Source: Dehalococcoidia bacterium (GTDB lineage Bacteria; Chloroflexota; Dehalococcoidia; GIF9; UBA5629). Taken from it: 7,752 bases of DNA. Positions within the stretch are counted from its first letter, which is position 1; every line of letters starts with the position of its first letter. The position numbers and the translations under genes are program-made. The notes under the pieces are model-generated. The model had not been told where the DNA came from and did not search any database. It was given only the letters and a program-made list of their open reading frames with translations. The DNA is taken from the NCBI GenBank assembly GCA_007280145.1, contig QYPU01000116.1, positions 1 through 7,752 on the forward strand. The letters run 5' to 3'. Shown here piece after piece: positions 6,205 through 7,752 of this stretch.

Positions 6205-6233
6205 TATATATCATAATAAAAGATATATGTCAA
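6205..6233 (-). promoter_or_regulatory. Promoter of the small protein-GHKL ATPase operon
   Basis: On the minus strand: TTGACA (complement of 6228-6233), 17-bp spacer, TATATA (complement of 6205-6210), with TG one base upstream of the -10. The spacer contains TTATTATG at the same position as in the promoter at 1976-2004. A direct repeat AGATATAT (6221-6228 and 6233-6240 on the plus strand) spans the -35. Confidence 0.65.
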
Positions 6234-6240
6234 GATATAT

Positions 6241-6603
6241 AGATGTAATTATGGAATAACAATTACAATTGGTGCTCTATAGTTCATTAATAGTGAAGCG
6301 AAATAGATAGTTATTAGACAAAAAATTTACAGGGGTAACCACATTGTCTACCATCCGATTCTCTATGACTTTTCCACCCTATTGCTTTATACGAAACCAC
6401 CAAATTCGCAGAGCACGTGGAAGTCATACCGAAACGCTCAATTCTGCGAAAATGGAAAGACACCGCAAGATTCTTGTAGATTGGTGGTTAAATTGAGCAA
6501 AGCCGGTGTGTGGATGATGGAACTGGCTTGATTTGGAAAAAGGAATAACTAAGCCCTTGCTCTTTGTATACGTAATCTGAAATATGATGCGACAGAGGTT
6601 AGG
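6241..6603. other. Non-coding stretch with several inverted repeats
   Basis: No open frame with a plausible start is seen on either strand. The stretch contains several inverted-repeat pairs, with four between 6315 and 6489: TAGACAA/TTGTCTA (6315-6321, 6344-6350), ATGACTTTTCCAC/GTGGAAGTCAT (6365-6377, 6417-6427, two bulged Ts), AACCACCAA/TTGGTGGTT (6395-6403, 6481-6489) and TTCGCAGA/TCTGCGAA (6405-6412, 6443-6450). There is also a small CAAGA-T-TCTTG at 6466-6476. It may be a structured RNA, a cis element or mobile-element debris. Confidence 0.4.
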
Positions 6604-6768
6604 TTAAAGCCAGCCCTGCAACCCTATATTCAAAAACGCAAAACTCTTGGATAGGGCAGGTGTCCAGGCGGTGAAGTCCTCGAGGTGCCTGCCGCTTTCA
6701 TCCAGGCATTGGCCTGTGAACTCGTACACGGGCACGGAATAGGCTTGCTTTTCAGAGGGTGGGGTCAC
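6604..6768 (-). CDS. Possible small gene or gene fragment, unrecognised
   Basis: A 54-residue frame opening at GTG (6766-6768), directly after an in-frame TGA, and ending at TAA (6604-6606). The first 40 residues have convincing bacterial codon use with GC-rich third positions and a protein-like sequence (KQAYSVPVYEFTGQ, CLDESGRHLEDFTAW). After about residue 42 the composition becomes nondescript, which suggests a truncated remnant. It lies 11 nt downstream of the XRE regulator stop on the same strand. No Shine-Dalgarno is visible. It could be the second gene of the XRE operon, cut short, or a decayed fragment. Confidence 0.3.
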   Translation of the reverse strand: MTPPSEKQAYSVPVYEFTGQCLDESGRHLEDFTAWTPALSKSFAFLNIGLQGWL

Positions 6769-6779
6769 TCACTGCCGGT

Positions 6780-7103
6780 TTAAGCAGGAACTTTATCACA
6801 TGCCTGCTCGGTTTTTGTTCGGGCCCGAAGAGAAATATCTAAGTCAAGGGCATCCGCTACTTTGAAGAGTGTACTGAGTGTAGTATTGTAATCACCCTTT
6901 TCCAATCTGGATATGGCAGGTTGTTTTGTGCCGACAATCTCAGCAAGTTGTTTTTGGCTAATTCGCAATTGATTCCTGCGTTCTATCAAACTCCGTATCA
7001 TGTCATATTTAGGCTGTAAAGCCTCGTATTCTTTGCGAATTCCTGGCTTTTTAAGTAATGCTGCCTCAAATTCTTCGTATCTTGTAGCTTTTTTATTCGC
7101 CAT
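6780..7103 (-). CDS. XRE-family HTH regulator, HigA-type antitoxin (orphan)
   Basis: A 107-residue protein. I start it at ATG (7101-7103) because GGGGAAGG sits about 7 nt upstream. The longer in-phase frame to 7145 would begin inside the promoter/operator and is unlikely to be transcribed. The N-terminal half (YEEFEAALLKKPGIRKEYEA, then LQPKYDMIRSLIERR) is typical of HigA-like antitoxins associated with RelE/HigB toxins. The helix-turn-helix is LRISQKQLAEIVGTKQPAISRLEKG, with TKQPAISRLE as recognition helix at about residues 69-78. DALDLDISLRA closes the fold. No toxin gene is found on either side: the upstream 420 nt hold only a small RNA-like unit and a 33-residue ORF. It therefore looks like an orphan, retained either as autonomous regulator or after loss of its toxin. 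Confidence 0.8.
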   Translation of the reverse strand: MANKKATRYEEFEAALLKKPGIRKEYEALQPKYDMIRSLIERRNQLRISQKQLAEIVGTKQPAISRLEKGDYNTTLSTLFKVADALDLDISLRARTKTEQACDKVPA

Positions 7104-7133
7104 TTTACTGCCTTCCCCATCTGGATTGTTCAT

Positions 7134-7162
7134 ATTATATAACACATATGTTATATTGTCTA
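7134..7162 (-). promoter_or_regulatory. Promoter and palindromic operator of the XRE gene
   Basis: On the minus strand TAGACA (complement of 7157-7162), 17-bp spacer, perfect TATAAT (complement of 7134-7139). A perfect inverted repeat ATATAACA-CATA-TGTTATAT (7137-7156) fills the spacer and touches the -10. This is the classic position for a self-repressing HTH antitoxin. Confidence 0.65.
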
Positions 7163-7228
7163 GATTGACCAGTACCCGTATGGGGGTGGCTCTGATGGCA
7201 GCGGTGACTGAATCAGTAATGATTAGTC

Positions 7229-7330
7229 TTACCAGGTGGTGGGCCTGTAAATCTGTGTTCCATCTGGCAGGACGACTGGATTAGGAAACTGGTGTCGTAC
7301 ATAACTGTCCTTGAATGTGACTCTATTCAT
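7229..7330 (-). CDS. Possible 33-residue ORF downstream of the attenuator-like terminator
   Basis: ATG (complement of 7328-7330) to TAA (complement of 7229-7231). The peptide is protein-like: MNRVTFKDSYVRHQFPNPVV, then LPDGTQIYRPTTW. It begins only about 10 nt after the T-run of the terminator at 7340-7369. No Shine-Dalgarno is visible, and I know of no family. It could be a small expressed peptide whose transcription depends on read-through, or the C-terminal remnant of a larger gene. The frame is open further upstream through the terminator hairpin. Confidence 0.3.
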   Translation of the reverse strand: MNRVTFKDSYVRHQFPNPVVLPDGTQIYRPTTW

Positions 7331-7336
7331 AGACCA

Positions 7337-7398
7337 AACAAAAAACCCTCTGGGTCGTAACCCAGAGGGGGCTAGTGGAACGACCCACTAGTGATGAT
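7337..7398 (-). ncRNA. Candidate ~60-nt small RNA or attenuator leader
   Basis: A consensus promoter at 7405-7433 should start transcription near 7398. Transcription would pass through hairpin 1, CTAGTGG/CCACTAG (7372-7391), then terminator hairpin 2, CCCTCTGGGT/ACCCAGAGGG (7346-7369), and stop in a T-run. A third pairing, TGGGTCGT with ACGACCCA (complements of 7380-7387 and 7351-7358), is exclusive of both hairpins. It would act as an anti-terminator. This fits either a discrete small RNA or a leader that attenuates the downstream 33-residue ORF. No leader peptide is evident. Confidence 0.5.
7340..7369 (-). terminator. Intrinsic terminator
   Basis: A perfect 10-bp stem CCCTCTGGGT/ACCCAGAGGG with a 4-nt loop, followed on the minus strand by six Ts (complement of 7340-7345). 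On the plus strand no T-run follows, so it works in the minus direction only. Confidence 0.8.
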
Positions 7399-7404
7399 GA
7401 TAAA

Positions 7405-7433
7405 ATTGTAACCATTCCCAATACAAAAGTCAA
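7405..7433 (-). promoter_or_regulatory. Sigma70 promoter of the small RNA/leader
   Basis: TTGACT (complement of 7428-7433), 17-bp spacer, TACAAT (complement of 7405-7410). Each box has one mismatch from consensus and the spacing is ideal. It lies downstream of the stop of the partial gene at 7525-7752, so it drives an independent transcript. Confidence 0.6.
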
Positions 7434-7524
7434 TAGCGGCTCTAGATAATGCCACCAGGCTTTGCCAGGGGCCAGGGCAGGAATTTCATTAACTTATACT
7501 ATGATTATCGGAGTGTTGGCTTGG

Positions 7525-7752
7525 CTAATGCTCGAATTCGCCAGAAATATTGTATTCAGGTTCAATAACACAAATAGCGTAATGTTCTAAAAGCGAGCGC
7601 TTCTTCCAACGGTACTTTCTTTGTTTTTCATCGGGTACAACCAGGTGCTTTACAGCGCAGTTTATGGATAAGTATTTTTGAGCTTCCCTCGAGTCGGCAC
7701 AACGGTTTTTATCAATTAGCCCTTTCTGAATTGGTTGACTGCTAAATCGAAC
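7525..7752 (-). CDS. 3' part of an unrecognised protein gene (partial)
   Basis: An open minus-strand frame enters from the right edge and ends at TAG (complement of 7525-7527), giving 75 residues with no start codon in the window. The sequence is protein-like and basic in the middle: KYLSINCAVKHLVVPDEKQR is followed by a cluster KYRWKKRSLLEHYA, then CVIEPEYNISGEFEH at the end. The KxRKYRWKKR cluster might contact nucleic acid. I do not recognise a family. Codon use is unbiased and AT-leaning like the central island. No terminator follows directly; the next structure is the small RNA promoter about 90 nt on. Confidence 0.6.
   Translation of the reverse strand, partial: VRFSSQPIQKGLIDKNRCADSREAQKYLSINCAVKHLVVPDEKQRKYRWKKRSLLEHYAICVIEPEYNISGEFEH

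Noticed and set aside
7000..7284. Plus-strand open frame of 94 codons
   Set aside because: It is antisense to the N-terminus of the XRE gene and crosses that gene's operator; hydrophobicity comes from the reverse of an acidic helical protein.
7385..7398. His-codon-like run CATCATCAC followed by TAG on the minus strand, suggesting a his-operon leader peptide
   Set aside because: No start codon lies between the predicted transcription start and the run, and no histidine genes follow.
1..7752. CRISPR array, rRNA, intact insertion sequence or intact integrase
   Set aside because: No regularly spaced repeats, no rRNA-like conserved stretches and no transposase or integrase motifs are seen on either strand.

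Overview
Taxonomy is not fixed by any marker in this window. It is clearly bacterial: compact genes, sigma70-type promoters, Shine-Dalgarno sites and two antitoxin families. Base composition is mixed, with a GC-richer flank around the UbiE-like methyltransferase and a visibly AT-richer block from about 1.93 to 6.3 kb. The AbrB/RelE toxin-antitoxin pair has a sequence style I associate with Dehalococcoidia (Chloroflexota) and similar environmental genomes, but that is a weak inference. Accessory or defence-island DNA is the best overall description.

Layout. Positions 1-55 hold the start of a minus-strand gene running off the left edge. A class I SAM-dependent methyltransferase of the UbiE/COG2226 type is on the minus strand at 337-945. 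An AbrB-like antitoxin and a RelE/ParE-like toxin form a plus-strand operon (1125-1712) behind a strong promoter overlapped by TCCCAC/GTGGGA half-sites. Next come a tRNA-Ile-like remnant and the second copy of a repeat (1719-1856).

The centrepiece (about 1956-6233) is two convergent transcription units. On the plus strand, a short ribbon-helix-helix (RHH) regulator (2037-2207) is followed 4 nt later by an amino-type DNA methyltransferase (2212-3378). On the minus strand, a small basic helical protein (6186-5935) is followed by an 834-residue GHKL ATPase (5915-3411). The two outer promoters share the same unusual layout, TTGACA-N8-TTATTATG-N-(-10), which suggests they are controlled together, plausibly by the RHH protein. 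This looks like a restriction-modification or defence module built from a methyltransferase and a MutL/MORC-like ATPase, with no recognisable nuclease.

Right part. Positions 6241-6603 are non-coding and rich in inverted repeats. A possible gene fragment (6604-6768) and an orphan HigA-type XRE regulator with a palindromic operator inside its promoter (6780-7162) follow. At 7337-7433 a consensus minus-strand promoter drives only about 60 nt before a strong intrinsic terminator. That leader has a competing 8-bp anti-terminator pairing, so it is either a small RNA or an attenuator for a 33-residue ORF downstream. The window ends inside the 3' part of an unrecognised minus-strand gene (7525-7752).
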